Positions 1-10,373 of a stretch of DNA of 64,000 nt are shown one piece after another. Below the pieces are notes generated by a model. It saw only the letters and a list, made by a program, of their open reading frames with translations, was not told the DNA's origin and searched no databases. A program made the position numbers and the translations under genes. The stretch's first letter is position 1. The number at the start of each line of letters is the position of its first letter. This DNA is from Pseudomonas borbori (GTDB taxonomy: Bacteria > Pseudomonadota > Gammaproteobacteria > Pseudomonadales > Pseudomonadaceae), in the NCBI RefSeq assembly GCF_900115555.1, contig NZ_FOWX01000017.1, forward strand, positions 44,090-108,089, in the 5' to 3' direction.

Positions 1-27
1 TCGCTTTTCTGACTACGGAGCCCAGGC

Positions 28-1917
28 ATGGAAGCATTACGGCGAATGCCCTTGCGCTACAAGTTCTGGGCGGTCAACGGTGTAGCCTTCTTCAGTATCC
101 TGCTGGTGGTCGTAGTGGCCATGGCGCTGGAGCAGCGCAGTGTCAACCAGAGCCGGCAGGATCAGGCACGGAGTCTGTTGCTGTGGTGGCAGGGGGGCGA
201 GGCCGCATTGCCCGATGGCCCGCTGCAACCCATGCGCCTCGCTGACGCCGCCACCTCTCCTGTCCGGCAACGGCTGATCAAGGCCGCCGGGGCCGAGCCG
301 GAGTGGGTCAACCTGTCCGGCCTGACCCTGCTGGATGCCCAGACCCCACTCGGCGCCTGGGTGCGCCAGCAGGAAGGCGCCGGGGTGCTGGCGGTACTGG
401 TCAGCGGCATGAGCTTTCAGCAAGTATTCGTCGAACGTGCGCCGGTGTATGCGCTGGCGGTATTCCTGCTGATGCTGGGTTTGCTGTGCGGCTCGCAGAT
501 GCTGATCCGCTTTGTCGAGAGCTATCAACGCCAGTTGCAGCAAATGGCCCATTTCGACTCGCTGACCGGCTTGCCCAACCGGGCGCTGGCGTACGACAGA
601 CTGGCGCACGCACTGGACAAGGTGACGCGCCGTGGCGGCCACCTCGCGGTGCTGTTTATCGACCTGGATCGCTTCAAGACGCTCAACGATAGCTATGGCC
701 ATGGCTTTGGCGACACCGTGCTGCGCGCGGTTGCCCAGCGCCTGCAGACGCGCTGCCGCCAGGAAGATACCCTGGCGCGGTTGGGCGGCGACGAGTTCCT
801 GCTGATTCTCGAGCAGCTGCCGGCACCGAACACGGCCAGCCTGGTGGCACGCAGCCTGCTGCAGTTGCTCGAACAGCCATTGCAACTGGAAGAGGGTCAT
901 GAGCTGTATGTGGGCGCGAGCATCGGCATTGCCCTGTACCCCGGCGATGGCGGCGATGCGGCGGAACTGATCCGCAACGCGGATGCGGCCATGTACAGTG
1001 CCAAGGCCAACGGCCGTAACACCTGTGCCCATTACATCCCCCGCCTGACCGAGCATGCGCGGACCCGGTTCGAGCTGGAGCGCTCCCTGCGCGGGGCTCT
1101 GCATAACCAAGAATTGAGCCTGCACTTTCAGCCGCTAATGCGCCTGGCGGACGGCCATTGCCTGGGCGCCGAGGCGCTGCTGCGCTGGCACAGCCCGCAG
1201 CATGGTCAGGTGGGGCCGGATACCTTTATCCCGCTGGCCGAAGACAGCGGGCAGATTGTGCCGATCGGCAGCTGGGTGCTGAACGAGGCGTGCCGCCAGG
1301 CCAGCGCCTGGCGCGAAGAAGGCCTGCTGCTGGAGACCATTGCCGTCAACCTGTCGCCGATCCAGTTCATGCAGCAAGACATCGTCCAGCTGGTCGCGCG
1401 GGCCTTGGCCGGCAGCGGCCTGCCGGCTCATTGCCTGGAGCTGGAAATCACCGAAGGCGCACTGATGCGCCACACCGATCAAGCGGAAAATACCCTGAAC
1501 GCCCTCAAGGCCCTGGGCGTGCGGATAGCGGTGGACGATTTCGGCACCGGCTACTCATCGCTGGCTTATCTGCGCCGCTTCGCCCTGGACAAGCTGAAGA
1601 TCGATAAAAGCTTCATGGCCGGAGTGCCCGCCAATAGCAGCGACTGCCAGTTAGTCCATACCATTATCGCCATGGCCAGATCCATGCAACTGACGGTGCT
1701 GGCCGAAGGGGTGGAAACGCCGGAGCAGCAAGGCTGGTTGCTGGCCGAAGGCTGCGACCAGTGCCAGGGTTACCTGCTCGGCCGGCCCATGGCGGCTGAG
1801 TCGTTCGCGCAGCACTGGCAGGCGTTGTCGGCCGTTGCCGCAACGCAGGGCGGCGCCTGCGGTCAGCCGTACGCCGGTGTAGCCCCGCCCCAGGCGCCCT
1901 TGCCGGCTCGCCCATGA
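28..1917 (+). CDS. GGDEF-EAL cyclic-di-GMP enzyme, membrane anchored
   Basis: A 629-residue bifunctional-looking cyclic-di-GMP protein. A transmembrane helix at about residues 14-33 and another near 140-158 bracket a short periplasmic region. The GGDEF domain follows, with GGDEF at 253-257 and an intact inhibitory site (R244-x-x-D247, five residues upstream). The EAL domain has EALLRW from E382, VNLSPIQF, ELEITE, DDFGTG from 503, KIDKSF and EGVETPEQ, so the usual metal and catalytic residues for phosphodiesterase activity are all visible. Either or both activities could be functional; sequence alone cannot say which dominates. The ATG has a GGAG about 9 bases upstream. The stop codon lies just before the pckA terminator hairpin, so this gene and pckA converge with almost no spacer. 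Confidence 0.93.
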   Translation: MEALRRMPLRYKFWAVNGVAFFSILLVVVVAMALEQRSVNQSRQDQARSLLLWWQGGEAALPDGPLQPMRLADAATSPVRQRLIKAAGAEPEWVNLSGLTLLDAQTPLGAWVRQQEGAGVLAVLVSGMSFQQVFVERAPVYALAVFLLMLGLLCGSQMLIRFVESYQRQLQQMAHFDSLTGLPNRALAYDRLAHALDKVTRRGGHLAVLFIDLDRFKTLNDSYGHGFGDTVLRAVAQRLQTRCRQEDTLARLGGDEFLLILEQLPAPNTASLVARSLLQLLEQPLQLEEGHELYVGASIGIALYPGDGGDAAELIRNADAAMYSAKANGRNTCAHYIPRLTEHARTRFELERSLRGALHNQELSLHFQPLMRLADGHCLGAEALLRWHSPQHGQVGPDTFIPLAEDSGQIVPIGSWVLNEACRQASAWREEGLLLETIAVNLSPIQFMQQDIVQLVARALAGSGLPAHCLELEITEGALMRHTDQAENTLNALKALGVRIAVDDFGTGYSSLAYLRRFALDKLKIDKSFMAGVPANSSDCQLVHTIIAMARSMQLTVLAEGVETPEQQGWLLAEGCDQCQGYLLGRPMAAESFAQHWQALSAVAATQGGACGQPYAGVAPPQAPLPARP

Positions 1918-1939
1918 AAAAGCCGCCCGAAGGCGGCTT
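1915..1939 (-). terminator. Rho-independent terminator of pckA
   Basis: On the minus strand a GC-rich stem (AGCCGCC/GGCGGCT) with a short TTCG-type loop is followed by a run of five T. It lies 25 bases past the pckA stop and overlaps the end of the convergent GGDEF-EAL gene. Confidence 0.85.
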
Positions 1940-1963
1940 GTGCAAGCAGCCCTAGACCGCGGC

Positions 1964-3505
1964 TTAAAGCTGCGGACCGGCCTGCTTGATGGCGTCGGAC
2001 ACATCGAACTTCTGGAAGTTGTCGATGAACAGCTTGGCCAGGCCCTTGGCGGCTTCGTCGTAGGCGTTCTGGTCTGCCCAGGTGTTGCGCGGGTTGAGCA
2101 GGCTGGTTTCGACGCCCGGTACCGAAGTCGGCACGCTGAGGTTGATGATCGGCAGTTGCTCGGTCTCGGCGCCGATCAACGCACCGCTCTGGATAGCGGC
2201 GATCACGCCTCTAGTAGTCGGGATGTTGAAGCGCTTGCCGACGCCGTAGCCGCCGCCGGTCCAGCCGGTGTTGACCAGGTAGACCTTGGAGCCGAAGCCG
2301 CGGATGCGCTTGATCAGCAGTTCGGCGTACTCGCCAGCCGGACGCGGGAAGAAGGGCGCGCCGAAGCAGGTGGAGAAGGTCGACTTGATGCCGCTGCCGC
2401 TGCCCATCTCGGTGGAACCGACCAGCGCGGTATAGCCGGAGAGGAAGTGGTAGGCCGCCTGCTCTTCGTTGAGGATCGACACCGGCGGCAGTACGCCGGT
2501 CAGGTCGCAGGTGAGGAAGATCACCGCGTTCGGCTCGCCGCCGAGGTTCTTCTCGCTACGCTTCTCGACGAACTCCAGCGGATAGGCGGCGCGGCTGTTC
2601 TGGGTCAGGCTGTCGTCGCTGTAATCCGGCACGCGCTGTTCGTCGAGGACGACGTTTTCCAGCACGGTGCCGAACTGGATGGCTTTCCAGATCACCGGCT
2701 CGTTCTTCTCGGACAGGTCGATGCACTTGGCGTAGCAACCGCCCTCGATATTGAACACCACGCCTTCGCCCCAGCCATGCTCGTCATCGCCGATCAGGTA
2801 GCGCGACTCGTCGGCCGACAGGGTGGTCTTGCCGGTGCCGGACAGGCCGAAGAACAGGGTCACGTCGCCCTCTTCGCCGATGTTGGCGGCGCAGTGCATC
2901 GGCAGCACGTCTTTTTCCGGAAGCAGGAAGTTCTGCACCGAGAACATGGCTTTCTTCATCTCGCCGGCGTAGCGCATGCCGGCCAGCAGAACCTTCTTGG
3001 CGGCGAAGTTGATGATCACGCAGCCGTCGGAGTTGGTGCCGTCGCGCTCAGGGGAACACTCGAAGTTGGCTACGTTGAGCACCTGCCACTCGTCCTTGCC
3101 GAGCGGGTTGTAGGCTGGCGGGTTGATGAACAGCTGACGGCCGAACAGGTTCTGCCAGGCCGTGGCGGTGGTCATCTTGACCGCCAGGTAGTGCTCTTCG
3201 GCGGAGCCCACATGGACATGGGAAACGAAGCGGTCCTGGTCCTGGCTGAAAGCCTCGACGCGATCCCACAGGGCATCGAACTTGTCGGCGGGGAATGGAC
3301 GGTTGATCGGCCCCCAGGCGATTTGCGCCTCGGTGCTCGGCTCTTGCACGATGAAGCGATCAGCCGGCGAACGACCAGTGCGGTGACCGGTGCGCACGAC
3401 CAGGGCGCCGCTGGCAGCCAGCTCGCCCTCACCGCGGCGGATGGCTTCTTCGACCAGTTGAGCAGCGCTGATGTCGGTGTACACGGCGTTGTTAGCTTGC
3501 GTCAT
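1964..3505 (-). CDS. pckA: Phosphoenolpyruvate carboxykinase (ATP)
   Basis: Decarboxylates and phosphorylates oxaloacetate to phosphoenolpyruvate with ATP, the first committed step of gluconeogenesis, in the cytoplasm. The 513-residue product has the usual family length. The P-loop GLSGTGKTT lies at about 220-228 and the metal/nucleotide motif LIGDDEHGW follows. The chosen ATG begins [10 protein letters not shown] and has GGGGA a few bases upstream; an in-frame extension upstream has no family likeness. A strong terminator follows. It stands alone next to hslO on the same strand, a neighbourhood I also remember from P. aeruginosa. Confidence 0.97.
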   Translation of the reverse strand: MTQANNAVYTDISAAQLVEEAIRRGEGELAASGALVVRTGHRTGRSPADRFIVQEPSTEAQIAWGPINRPFPADKFDALWDRVEAFSQDQDRFVSHVHVGSAEEHYLAVKMTTATAWQNLFGRQLFINPPAYNPLGKDEWQVLNVANFECSPERDGTNSDGCVIINFAAKKVLLAGMRYAGEMKKAMFSVQNFLLPEKDVLPMHCAANIGEEGDVTLFFGLSGTGKTTLSADESRYLIGDDEHGWGEGVVFNIEGGCYAKCIDLSEKNEPVIWKAIQFGTVLENVVLDEQRVPDYSDDSLTQNSRAAYPLEFVEKRSEKNLGGEPNAVIFLTCDLTGVLPPVSILNEEQAAYHFLSGYTALVGSTEMGSGSGIKSTFSTCFGAPFFPRPAGEYAELLIKRIRGFGSKVYLVNTGWTGGGYGVGKRFNIPTTRGVIAAIQSGALIGAETEQLPIINLSVPTSVPGVETSLLNPRNTWADQNAYDEAAKGLAKLFIDNFQKFDVSDAIKQAGPQL

Positions 3506-3665
3506 GTGGGTCCCCATCGGCCAAAGGGCCGAGTCTTCCAAACGTTTTGTAGTAAAAGCAGAAACACTACTACAGCGAGAAAAAAGTGGCGCGAGTATGC
3601 CAGAAAGCACGCCCCTTGGCAGCACCCGATCCGCTAAGCGGGTCGATAGACGCACCCTATCGCCG

Positions 3666-4553
3666 TCAGTGAAGGGTATCCGCAGGCTCTGCGCTGCCGC
3701 CGCCAGCGAACAGCTGGGCGATGTCGGCAGCATCGAACGCATAGCGCTGGTTGCAGAACTGGCAGTCGATCACCACCTGGCCGGCATGCTCGCTGAGCAG
3801 CAGTTCGGCATCGGCCTGACCCAGACTGACCAGCGCATTGGCCGAACGTTCACGCGAGCAGCTGCAGCGAAACTGCAGCGGGCGCGGCTCGAACAGGCGC
3901 AGCGGCTCTTCATGATAGAGGCGGTGCAGCAGGGTTTGGTTGTCCAGGCCCAGCAGCTCTTCGTGGCTCAAGGTGGCGGCCAGGGTCGCCGCATGCTGCC
4001 AGCTGGCCTCACGCTCTTGCGCATCTTTCAGACGATCGGCGGGCAACTGCTGAAGCAGCAGGCCGCGCGCGCGCTGACCGTCGGCACACAGCCAGAAGCG
4101 CGTGGCCAGTTGCTCGGACGTGGCGAAATAGTTGGTCAGGCAATCGCTCAGGGTGGCGCCGTTCAGGTCGACTATGCCCTGATAGCGCTGACCCTGGGTG
4201 GGGTCGACGGTCATCGCCAGCACGCCATCGGGCATCAGCTCGGCCAGGCCGGCATCGGCGCCGATCTGCTCGGCGTGGTAGCGGGCGATCCCGCGCAGCT
4301 CCCCGGCGCTGGAACATTCGACCATCAACAGCGGCAGCGCACCCGAGGAACGCGCCTGCAAAATCAGCAGACCGTCGAACTTCAGGGTACCAACCAGCAG
4401 GGACGCAGCGGCCATCAGCTCGCCGAGCAATTGCGCGACCGGCTGCGGATAGTCATGTTTGGCCAGCACGTGCTGGTAGCTCTCGCCCAGGACGACCAAC
4501 TCGCCGCGAATGTCGGTGTCGTCGAACAGAAAGCGTTGAGTGAAATCGGACAT
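3666..4553 (-). CDS. hslO: Hsp33 redox-regulated chaperone
   Basis: Holdase chaperone activated by oxidative unfolding in the cytoplasm. The 295-residue product carries the C-terminal zinc/redox switch: Cys230-x-Cys232 (CSCSRERS) and Cys264-x-x-Cys267 (CQFC), the family's four-cysteine arrangement. The N-terminal start [10 protein letters not shown] is the usual Hsp33 beginning; a longer in-frame start upstream (MVGVAF) is not family-like and lies in intergenic sequence. It is followed after about 160 bases by pckA on the same strand. Confidence 0.96.
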   Translation of the reverse strand: MSDFTQRFLFDDTDIRGELVVLGESYQHVLAKHDYPQPVAQLLGELMAAASLLVGTLKFDGLLILQARSSGALPLLMVECSSAGELRGIARYHAEQIGADAGLAELMPDGVLAMTVDPTQGQRYQGIVDLNGATLSDCLTNYFATSEQLATRFWLCADGQRARGLLLQQLPADRLKDAQEREASWQHAATLAATLSHEELLGLDNQTLLHRLYHEEPLRLFEPRPLQFRCSCSRERSANALVSLGQADAELLLSEHAGQVVIDCQFCNQRYAFDAADIAQLFAGGGSAEPADTLH

Positions 4554-4776
4554 GCGCACTTCGCAAAATAGGATCAGGCCGGCGATTTTAGGCGCAAACG
4601 CCACGCCGACCAAGCGCCTCCCATCTATATGGCCCCGACAGCCAAGGCTATCGAGCCATGCGTTCGTTCACACGTGGCTGGCAAACTGCCCTGACGGCGT
4701 TGCAATGGCCGGCAGACTTCCCAAGGTGCGCGCCACAGCGGATTGCGCCATTTTCATTACGGGGAAGTCCTAATCC

Positions 4777-4953
4777 ATGCCGACTCATTGCTTGAACTGC
4801 CAATGGCGCCTGCGCCCGCTGGTGACCAGCCGCATCGTCGCCGTGCGGCTGCCTGCCGGTGGGCCACCAGCTATGGGATCGAGCGCACCGCTGACCCGCC
4901 AACTGGCACGCCTGCCGCTACTGGGGCGACTCAGCCTAATTTCGGGGCGTTGA
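4777..4953 (+). CDS. Candidate small protein, 58 residues, CxxC near the N terminus
   Basis: An ATG with GGGGAAG about 11 bases upstream opens a 58-codon frame starting MPTHCLNCQWRLRPLV. It has one CxxC motif, is arginine-rich, and has no membrane helix. I do not recognise it. In GC-rich DNA, frames of this length occur by chance, so it is listed only because the start site looks usable and the surrounding 640 bases hold nothing else. Confidence 0.15.
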   Translation: MPTHCLNCQWRLRPLVTSRIVAVRLPAGGPPAMGSSAPLTRQLARLPLLGRLSLISGR

Positions 4954-5018
4954 GAAACGCCACGAAGTGAAGGCTGCCCCGCTATGCGGCCTAAAGTTAT
5001 CCGGCCCAATGCCATCGA

Positions 5019-5088
5019 GTAGGGTGCGCCGTGCGCACCAACCAACCGCCAACCTCCATCTGCCAGCGGTGCGCACGGCACCCCCTAC
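5019..5088. repeat. Imperfect inverted repeat, family 2 (GTAGGGTGCGCC)
   Basis: Two 21-base arms, GTAGGGTGCGCCGTGCGCAC at 5019 and its near reverse complement ending at 5088, are separated by about 28 bases. A related copy lies at 55845-55924, so this is a dispersed intergenic element of the REP/hairpin class. Confidence 0.75.
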
Positions 5089-5195
5089 CCGAGCAGAGCC
5101 CCTACCAGGCCTGGCTACCGCCTGAATCGTTCCTTCATGCGGCATCTAACCAGGACAGAGCCAGCATGCCGGACCAACCTGTGCGGCCACTCGCG

Positions 5196-6320
5196 CTACA
5201 ACAGCCGCTCCAGCACGCTGGTCGCCGCCTGATAGGGCAAGCCATGGGCTTCGGCCACGCTGGCGCAGGTGATCACGCCCTTGGCCACGTTGAGACCGTT
5301 GCACAGGTGCGGGTCTTCTTCCAGGGCACGGCGCGTGCCCTTCTCGGCGAGGGCGATGACGAACGGCAGGGTCGCGTTGTTCAGCGCCAGGGTCGAGGTG
5401 CGCGCCACCGCACCGGGCATGTTGGCCACGCAGTAGTGCACCACCTCGTCGACCACATAGGTCGGATTATCGTGGGTGGTGGCTTTCGAGGTTTCCGCAC
5501 AGCCACCCTGGTCGATCGCCACGTCCACCAGCACCGAGCCGGGCTGCATCTGCCTGACCATCTCGGCGCTGATCAGCTTGGGCGCGGCGGCGCCGGGTAT
5601 CAGTACCCCGCCGATCACCAGGTCGGCCGCGAGGATCTGCTCGCGCAGGGTCGCGCGGGTCGAATAGAGGGTGGTGATGCGGCTGGCGTACTGGTTGTCC
5701 AGACGGCGCAGGGCATCGACGCTCTTGTCCAGCACCGTGACGTCGGCGCCCAGCCCCACCGCCATGGCCAGGGCATGGCTGCCGACCACGCCGCCGCCGA
5801 GGATCACCACCTTGCCCGGCGCCACGCCCGGTACGCCACCGAGCAACACACCGCGCCCGCCCCTGGCTTTTTCCAGACAGTTGGCCCCGGCCTGGATCGA
5901 CATGCGCCCGGCCACCTCGGACATCGGCGCCAGCAGCGGCAGGCGGCCGTGGCTGTCGGTAACGGTTTCGTAGGCGATGCAGGTAGCGCCGCTGGCCATC
6001 AGCTCGTCGGTCTGCGGCCGGTCCGGCGCCAGGTGCAGGTAGGTGAACAGGGTGTGTTCGGGACGCAGCCGCGCGCGTTCGGTGCTCAGCGGTTCCTTGA
6101 CCTTGACGATCAGCTGCGCCTGGTCGAACACCTGCGCCGCGTCCCCGGCGATCTGCGCGCCGGCCGCCTGATAGTCGGCGTCGCTGAAACCGATGGCGAC
6201 CCCCGCCTGGCTCTCGACCCAGACCTCATGGCCAAGGGTGGTCAGTTCGGCAACCGATTGCGGCGTCAGGCCGACGCGGTACTCATGGTTCTTGAGCTCT
6301 TTGGGGACACCGATACGCAT
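5196..6320 (-). CDS. ald: Alanine dehydrogenase
   Basis: NAD-dependent oxidative deamination of L-alanine to pyruvate and ammonium (reversible). The 374-residue product has the family length. It starts [20 protein letters not shown], the signature beginning, and carries the Rossmann segment [13 protein letters not shown] near 170 and the [17 protein letters not shown] region. The ATG is chosen because GGAGAGG lies just upstream; a second ATG five codons earlier (MKERI) would place that Shine-Dalgarno inside the gene. It appears monocistronic. Confidence 0.96.
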   Translation of the reverse strand: MRIGVPKELKNHEYRVGLTPQSVAELTTLGHEVWVESQAGVAIGFSDADYQAAGAQIAGDAAQVFDQAQLIVKVKEPLSTERARLRPEHTLFTYLHLAPDRPQTDELMASGATCIAYETVTDSHGRLPLLAPMSEVAGRMSIQAGANCLEKARGGRGVLLGGVPGVAPGKVVILGGGVVGSHALAMAVGLGADVTVLDKSVDALRRLDNQYASRITTLYSTRATLREQILAADLVIGGVLIPGAAAPKLISAEMVRQMQPGSVLVDVAIDQGGCAETSKATTHDNPTYVVDEVVHYCVANMPGAVARTSTLALNNATLPFVIALAEKGTRRALEEDPHLCNGLNVAKGVITCASVAEAHGLPYQAATSVLERLL

Positions 6321-6472
6321 GATCCTCTCCTTCATCCAGCCGGGTACCTTGAAGTTTAGAAGAGCGCTGGAGCCGGCCTCCCCGTATATCCGTCACGCTT
6401 CAGGGGAAAGCCCTGATTCACCCAGGCATCACAGCATATTCTCCGAGCTTCGGCGCAGAACACGACAGCTTG

Positions 6473-7969
6473 TCAGGCGCGCGGATGCAACCAGGCCGGC
6501 GCCAGGCTGGCCGGATCGAGCGCCGGCGTCTCGGCCAGCTCGACGCCGTGAGCACGCAGCAACGTGGCCAGCCGGCCATCGGCATAGGCGCCAAACAGTT
6601 CGCTGCAGCCGCCGAGCAGTTCGCCGCCGACGAATATCTGCGGGATGGTGAGCATCCCGCTCCTGCGCCGCAGCGCCAGGCGCAGGCGGCCGCCGAGGTC
6701 GTCCCGCTGGTACTCGACCGAGTCCAGGTCGACCGAGCGGTAGGGCACGCCGAGGGCGTTGAACAGTTTGCGCGCCGACCAGCAGAACTCGCACCACTCC
6801 AGGGCGAACATCACCAGCGGCTGCTCGCGGTCAGCGAGGATCTGCGCCAGCAGCGCCGCGGCCTCGGCATCGACTTCCGTGCCGAGCGGCTCTGGCGGCG
6901 CGGCAGCGGGCGCGGCGGGGCTGACGTCGAAGCGGTAGTTGGGCGTCGAGGCGGCCAGTTGCTGCTCCTCCTCGCTCATGTCGACGGCGATGTCCTCGAA
7001 CAGCGGCGTGGACAGGTAACGCTCGCCGGTATCCGGCAGCATGCACAGGATGCGGCTGCCGGGGGCGGCCTCGGCGGCCACGGCCATGGCGCCGGCGAAG
7101 GTGGCGCCGCTCGAGGGACCGCAGAAGATGCCTTCCTGGCGCGCCAGTTCGCGGGCGTAGTGCAGGGCCTGATTGCCGTTGATCGGCACTATCCGGTCGA
7201 TCAGGCCGAGGCTGCGGGCATCCTCGGTCAGCTTGGGAATGAAATCCGGGGTCCAGCCCTGCATCAGGTGCGGGCGGAACGCCGGATGGCTGTCCCGCGG
7301 ACGGCCCTCGGCATCGCGCTGCTGGGCGATGCCGCTGCCCAGCAGCGGCGAATTGTCCGGCTCGCAGACCAGGATGCGGGTCGCCGGGCTGCGCTCGCGC
7401 AGCACCCGGGCGGTGCCCTTGAGCGTGCCGCCGGTGCCGTAGCCGGTGACGAAGTAGTCCAGCGGTGCATCGGCGAAGGCCTCGAGAATCTCCAGGGCGG
7501 TGCCGCGGCTATGGGCGTCGGCATTGGCCTCGTTCTCGAACTGGCGCACCAGGAACCAACCATGGGTCGCGGCCAGTTCCTCGGCCTTGCCAACCATGCC
7601 GCTGCCCTTGAGCGCCGCCGGGGTGAGCACCACCCGGGCACCGAGAAAACGCAGGATCTTGCGCCGCTCGATGCTGAAATTCTCGGCCATGGTCAGCACC
7701 AGCGGATAGCCCTTGACCGCGCAGACCATGGCCAGGCCGATGCCGGTGTTGCCGCTGGTGGCTTCGATCACCGTCTGCCCCGGTTGCAGGGCGCCGCTGG
7801 CTTCGGCCGCCTCGATCACGCTGAGGGCCATGCGGTCCTTCACCGAACCCATGGGGTTGAAGGCTTCCGCCTTGACGTACAGCTCGATGCCGGGCGGGCC
7901 CAGGCGGTTGATGCGGATCACTGGGGTGTGGCCGATGGTGGCCAGAATAGTCTCGCAGCGGGTGTTCAT
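6473..7969 (-). CDS. Cysteine synthase-like PLP enzyme fused to a C-terminal glutaredoxin
   Basis: A 498-residue two-domain protein. Residues about 1-320 are a cysteine synthase (CysK/CysM, fold type II PLP) domain: PLP lysine K44 in NPMGSVKDR, phosphate/substrate loop TSGNTG at 71-76, GYGTGGTLKG, and CGPSSGATFAG. An alanine/proline-rich linker at about 340-365 leads to a glutaredoxin domain with active site C393-E-F-C396 and the cis-proline/glutathione region TIPQIFVGG followed by GGCSEL. The glutaredoxin active site is CEFC, not the common CPYC. GGAGG lies six bases before the ATG. The fusion suggests that cysteine (or another thiol product) synthesis or enzyme redox state is coupled to glutathione, but that is inference. 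The slipin gene lies 75 bases upstream on the same strand. Confidence 0.9.
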   Translation of the reverse strand: MNTRCETILATIGHTPVIRINRLGPPGIELYVKAEAFNPMGSVKDRMALSVIEAAEASGALQPGQTVIEATSGNTGIGLAMVCAVKGYPLVLTMAENFSIERRKILRFLGARVVLTPAALKGSGMVGKAEELAATHGWFLVRQFENEANADAHSRGTALEILEAFADAPLDYFVTGYGTGGTLKGTARVLRERSPATRILVCEPDNSPLLGSGIAQQRDAEGRPRDSHPAFRPHLMQGWTPDFIPKLTEDARSLGLIDRIVPINGNQALHYARELARQEGIFCGPSSGATFAGAMAVAAEAAPGSRILCMLPDTGERYLSTPLFEDIAVDMSEEEQQLAASTPNYRFDVSPAAPAAAPPEPLGTEVDAEAAALLAQILADREQPLVMFALEWCEFCWSARKLFNALGVPYRSVDLDSVEYQRDDLGGRLRLALRRRSGMLTIPQIFVGGELLGGCSELFGAYADGRLATLLRAHGVELAETPALDPASLAPAWLHPRA

Positions 7970-8044
7970 TCGAAGCCTCCGTCAGCAGCCTCGACCGCAC
8001 TGGGTAGGCCCGCATTGCGCGAGCCTTGCCCGGTTGCCGGCCGG

Positions 8045-8803
8045 CTAACTTTTACCCTTGAGTTCGGCCATGCCCTGGAGCAGTTCGATCGGCAGCGGAA
8101 AGACGATGGTCGAACTCTTGTCGCCGGCGATATTGCTCAGGGTCTGCATGTAGCGCAGTTGCATGGCGCCGGGCTGGCGGCCGAGCATTTCGGCGGCCTG
8201 CATGAGTTTTTCCGAGGCCTGCAACTCACCCTCGGCATGGATCACCTTGGCCCGCCGCTCGCGCTCGGCCTCGGCCTGCTTGGCGATGGCGCGGATCATC
8301 GATTCGTCGAGGTCGACGTGCTTGATCTCGACATTGGCCACCTTGATGCCCCAGGCATCGGTCTGCGCGTCCAGCACCTGCTGGATGTCGATATTCAGGC
8401 GTTCGCGTTCGGCGAGCATTTCGTCCAGCTCATGCTTGCCGAGCACCGCGCGCAGGGTGGTCTGCGCCAGCTGGCTGGTGGCGCCGTGGTAGTCCTCGAC
8501 CTGGATGATCGCCTTCTCCGGGTCGAGGACGCGGAAGTAGACCACCGCATTGACCTTGACCGAGACGTTGTCGCGGGAGATCACGTCCTGGGTCGGCACA
8601 TCCAGCACTATGGTGCGCAGATCGACACGGACCATCTGCTGGATGCCCGGAATGATGATCACCAGGCCCGGCCCCTTGACCCGCCAGAAGCGCCCCAACT
8701 GGAACACCACGCCGCGCTCGTATTCGCGCAGGATGCGAAAGGCCGAAACCAGCAGCGCCATCAGCAGCACCGCCAGCGTGGCAAAACTCAGTTCGAAACC
8801 CAT
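8045..8803 (-). CDS. Slipin / stomatin-like SPFH membrane protein
   Basis: A 252-residue SPFH (prohibitin/stomatin) protein: an N-terminal membrane helix (about 4-24), then the Band 7 domain ([15 protein letters not shown] onward, [20 protein letters not shown]), and a charged helical C-terminal part ([20 protein letters not shown]). Such proteins form membrane microdomain scaffolds and are classically encoded with an NfeD protease-like partner, as here. The ATG at 8803 is preferred because AAGGAG lies seven bases upstream; an upstream TTG would be almost on top of it. The start lies two bases past the nfeD stop codon, so the two genes are translationally linked. Confidence 0.93.
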   Translation of the reverse strand: MGFELSFATLAVLLMALLVSAFRILREYERGVVFQLGRFWRVKGPGLVIIIPGIQQMVRVDLRTIVLDVPTQDVISRDNVSVKVNAVVYFRVLDPEKAIIQVEDYHGATSQLAQTTLRAVLGKHELDEMLAERERLNIDIQQVLDAQTDAWGIKVANVEIKHVDLDESMIRAIAKQAEAERERRAKVIHAEGELQASEKLMQAAEMLGRQPGAMQLRYMQTLSNIAGDKSSTIVFPLPIELLQGMAELKGKS

Positions 8804-8805
8804 GA

Positions 8806-10218
8806 TCAATCTCCTTGTGACGGTGTGTCTTCAGTGCTGGCGACGTCCAGCATCGAGCCTTTGCGCGCCAGCACCCGTACCTGCTGGCCGGGTTGCAGCG
8901 GCACCTGGCTGACGACCTGCCAGTTCTCCCCTTGCAGTTGCACCCAGCCGCCCAGCGGGTTGCTCGGCTGTACCGCATGAACCCGCGCCAGGCTGCCGAT
9001 CAGCTCGCTGTCGCCACCGACCAGGGCCCGGCGCCGCGCGCGCAAGGCCATGCTGAGGATGACGAAGATCACCCCACCGCTGGTCAGGGCCAGGGTCACG
9101 ATCAAGGTCAGAGGAATGCCGAAACCCGGCACCTCGGTGTCGATCAGAATCAGGGCGCCGAAGACGAAGGCGACCAAGCCGCCGATGCCGAGCACGCCGA
9201 AACTGGGCAGGAAGGCTTCGGCGGCGATGAAGGCGATGCCGAGCAGGATCAAGGCCACTCCGGCGTAGTTGACCGGCAACAGCTGCAGGGCGTACATCGC
9301 CAGAATCAGGCAGATGCCGCCGAGCACGCCGCCGACGCCGGTGCCCGGGTTGGAAAATTCGAAGAACAGGCCGTACACGCCGATCATCATCAACAGCAGC
9401 GCCACGCTGGGATTGGTGATCACCGCCAGCAAGCGCGTGCGCCAGTCCGGCGCATGGCTGACCACCACGGCATCGGCGGTGTGCAACTGCGCCTCGACCC
9501 CGGCGGCGGTGAAGCTTTTGCCGTCCAGTTGCTTGAGCAGATGAGGCAGATCGCGGGCGACATAGTCGATCACCTTGAGTTCGAGCGCCTCTTCGGCCGC
9601 CAGGCTGACCGCCTGGCGTACCGCCTGCTCGGCCCATTCGGCATTGCGCCCGCGCATCTGCGCCAGGCCACGGATATAGGCGGCGGCATCGTTGATCTGC
9701 TTCTTGCTCATGGCGTCGCCCGGCGCCTGCTCGGCCTCGCCTTCTTTGTCTTGGTCGGATTTCTCCGCTTTATCATCGCCCTCGGGCTGCTTCGGCGGCG
9801 AGCTGGGCATGCCGCCGATCGCCACCGGCGTGGCCGCACCAAGGTTGGTGCCCGGCGCCATCGCCGCGATATGACTGGCATAGAGGATATAGGTACCGGC
9901 ACTGGCGGCCCGCGCACCGCTGGGCGCAACGAAGCTGGCCACCGGGATCGGGCTGGCCAGAATCGCCTTGATGATGTCGCGCATCGAGGTGTCCAGGCCG
10001 CCGGGGGTGTCGATGCTCAGCACCACCAGCTGCGCGCCCTCTTCCACCGCACGGGCCAGGCCGCGCACCACATAGTCGGCGCTGGCCGGGCCAATCGCGC
10101 CGTCGACGCGCAACTCCACCACCGGGGCCGGGGCCACCGCCTGAGCAGCCAGCAGTCCCGGCGGCAAGAGCAACAGGGCCAGGGCAATGAGCAAAGCATG
10201 TATCGGCAAAACCTTCAC
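8806..10218 (-). CDS. NfeD-family membrane serine protease-like protein
   Basis: Long-form NfeD: a signal/anchor peptide, a ClpP-like serine protease domain with [13 protein letters not shown] region ([11 protein letters not shown]) and the nucleophile motif ASAGTYIL, a charged disordered loop ([19 protein letters not shown]), four to five membrane helices in the middle, and a C-terminal OB-fold NfeD domain. It probably partners with the slipin encoded immediately downstream, cleaving it or organising it in the membrane. I use the GTG at 10218, giving 470 residues, because GGAGAGGG lies directly upstream and the product then begins with a normal signal sequence ([20 protein letters not shown]). 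An ATG 25 codons earlier is possible. Confidence 0.9.
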   Translation of the reverse strand: MKVLPIHALLIALALLLLPPGLLAAQAVAPAPVVELRVDGAIGPASADYVVRGLARAVEEGAQLVVLSIDTPGGLDTSMRDIIKAILASPIPVASFVAPSGARAASAGTYILYASHIAAMAPGTNLGAATPVAIGGMPSSPPKQPEGDDKAEKSDQDKEGEAEQAPGDAMSKKQINDAAAYIRGLAQMRGRNAEWAEQAVRQAVSLAAEEALELKVIDYVARDLPHLLKQLDGKSFTAAGVEAQLHTADAVVVSHAPDWRTRLLAVITNPSVALLLMMIGVYGLFFEFSNPGTGVGGVLGGICLILAMYALQLLPVNYAGVALILLGIAFIAAEAFLPSFGVLGIGGLVAFVFGALILIDTEVPGFGIPLTLIVTLALTSGGVIFVILSMALRARRRALVGGDSELIGSLARVHAVQPSNPLGGWVQLQGENWQVVSQVPLQPGQQVRVLARKGSMLDVASTEDTPSQGD

Positions 10219-10373
10219 GGCCCTCTCCACGACAGCCGCTACGGGAAGCAAAAGATGGGCAAAGCACGGTTGTCTGCTTACAGGATAGTCCATGACTTTT
10301 TACGCAGGCCCGACATGCCGCCGACGCAGTAAAAGGTGTCGCCTGGGGAGTGCCCGTCGTCCGCATACTCCGT

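Larger units (their letters stand above)
4554..5195. other. Intergenic region, 642 bases, with one repeat and one doubtful small ORF
   Basis: Between hslO and ald I find no recognisable gene. The stretch holds an imperfect inverted repeat (5019-5088) and a 58-codon candidate ORF at 4777-4953, both listed separately. The remaining sequence has no visible terminator for the divergent side and no RNA fold that I recognise. Confidence 0.6.
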
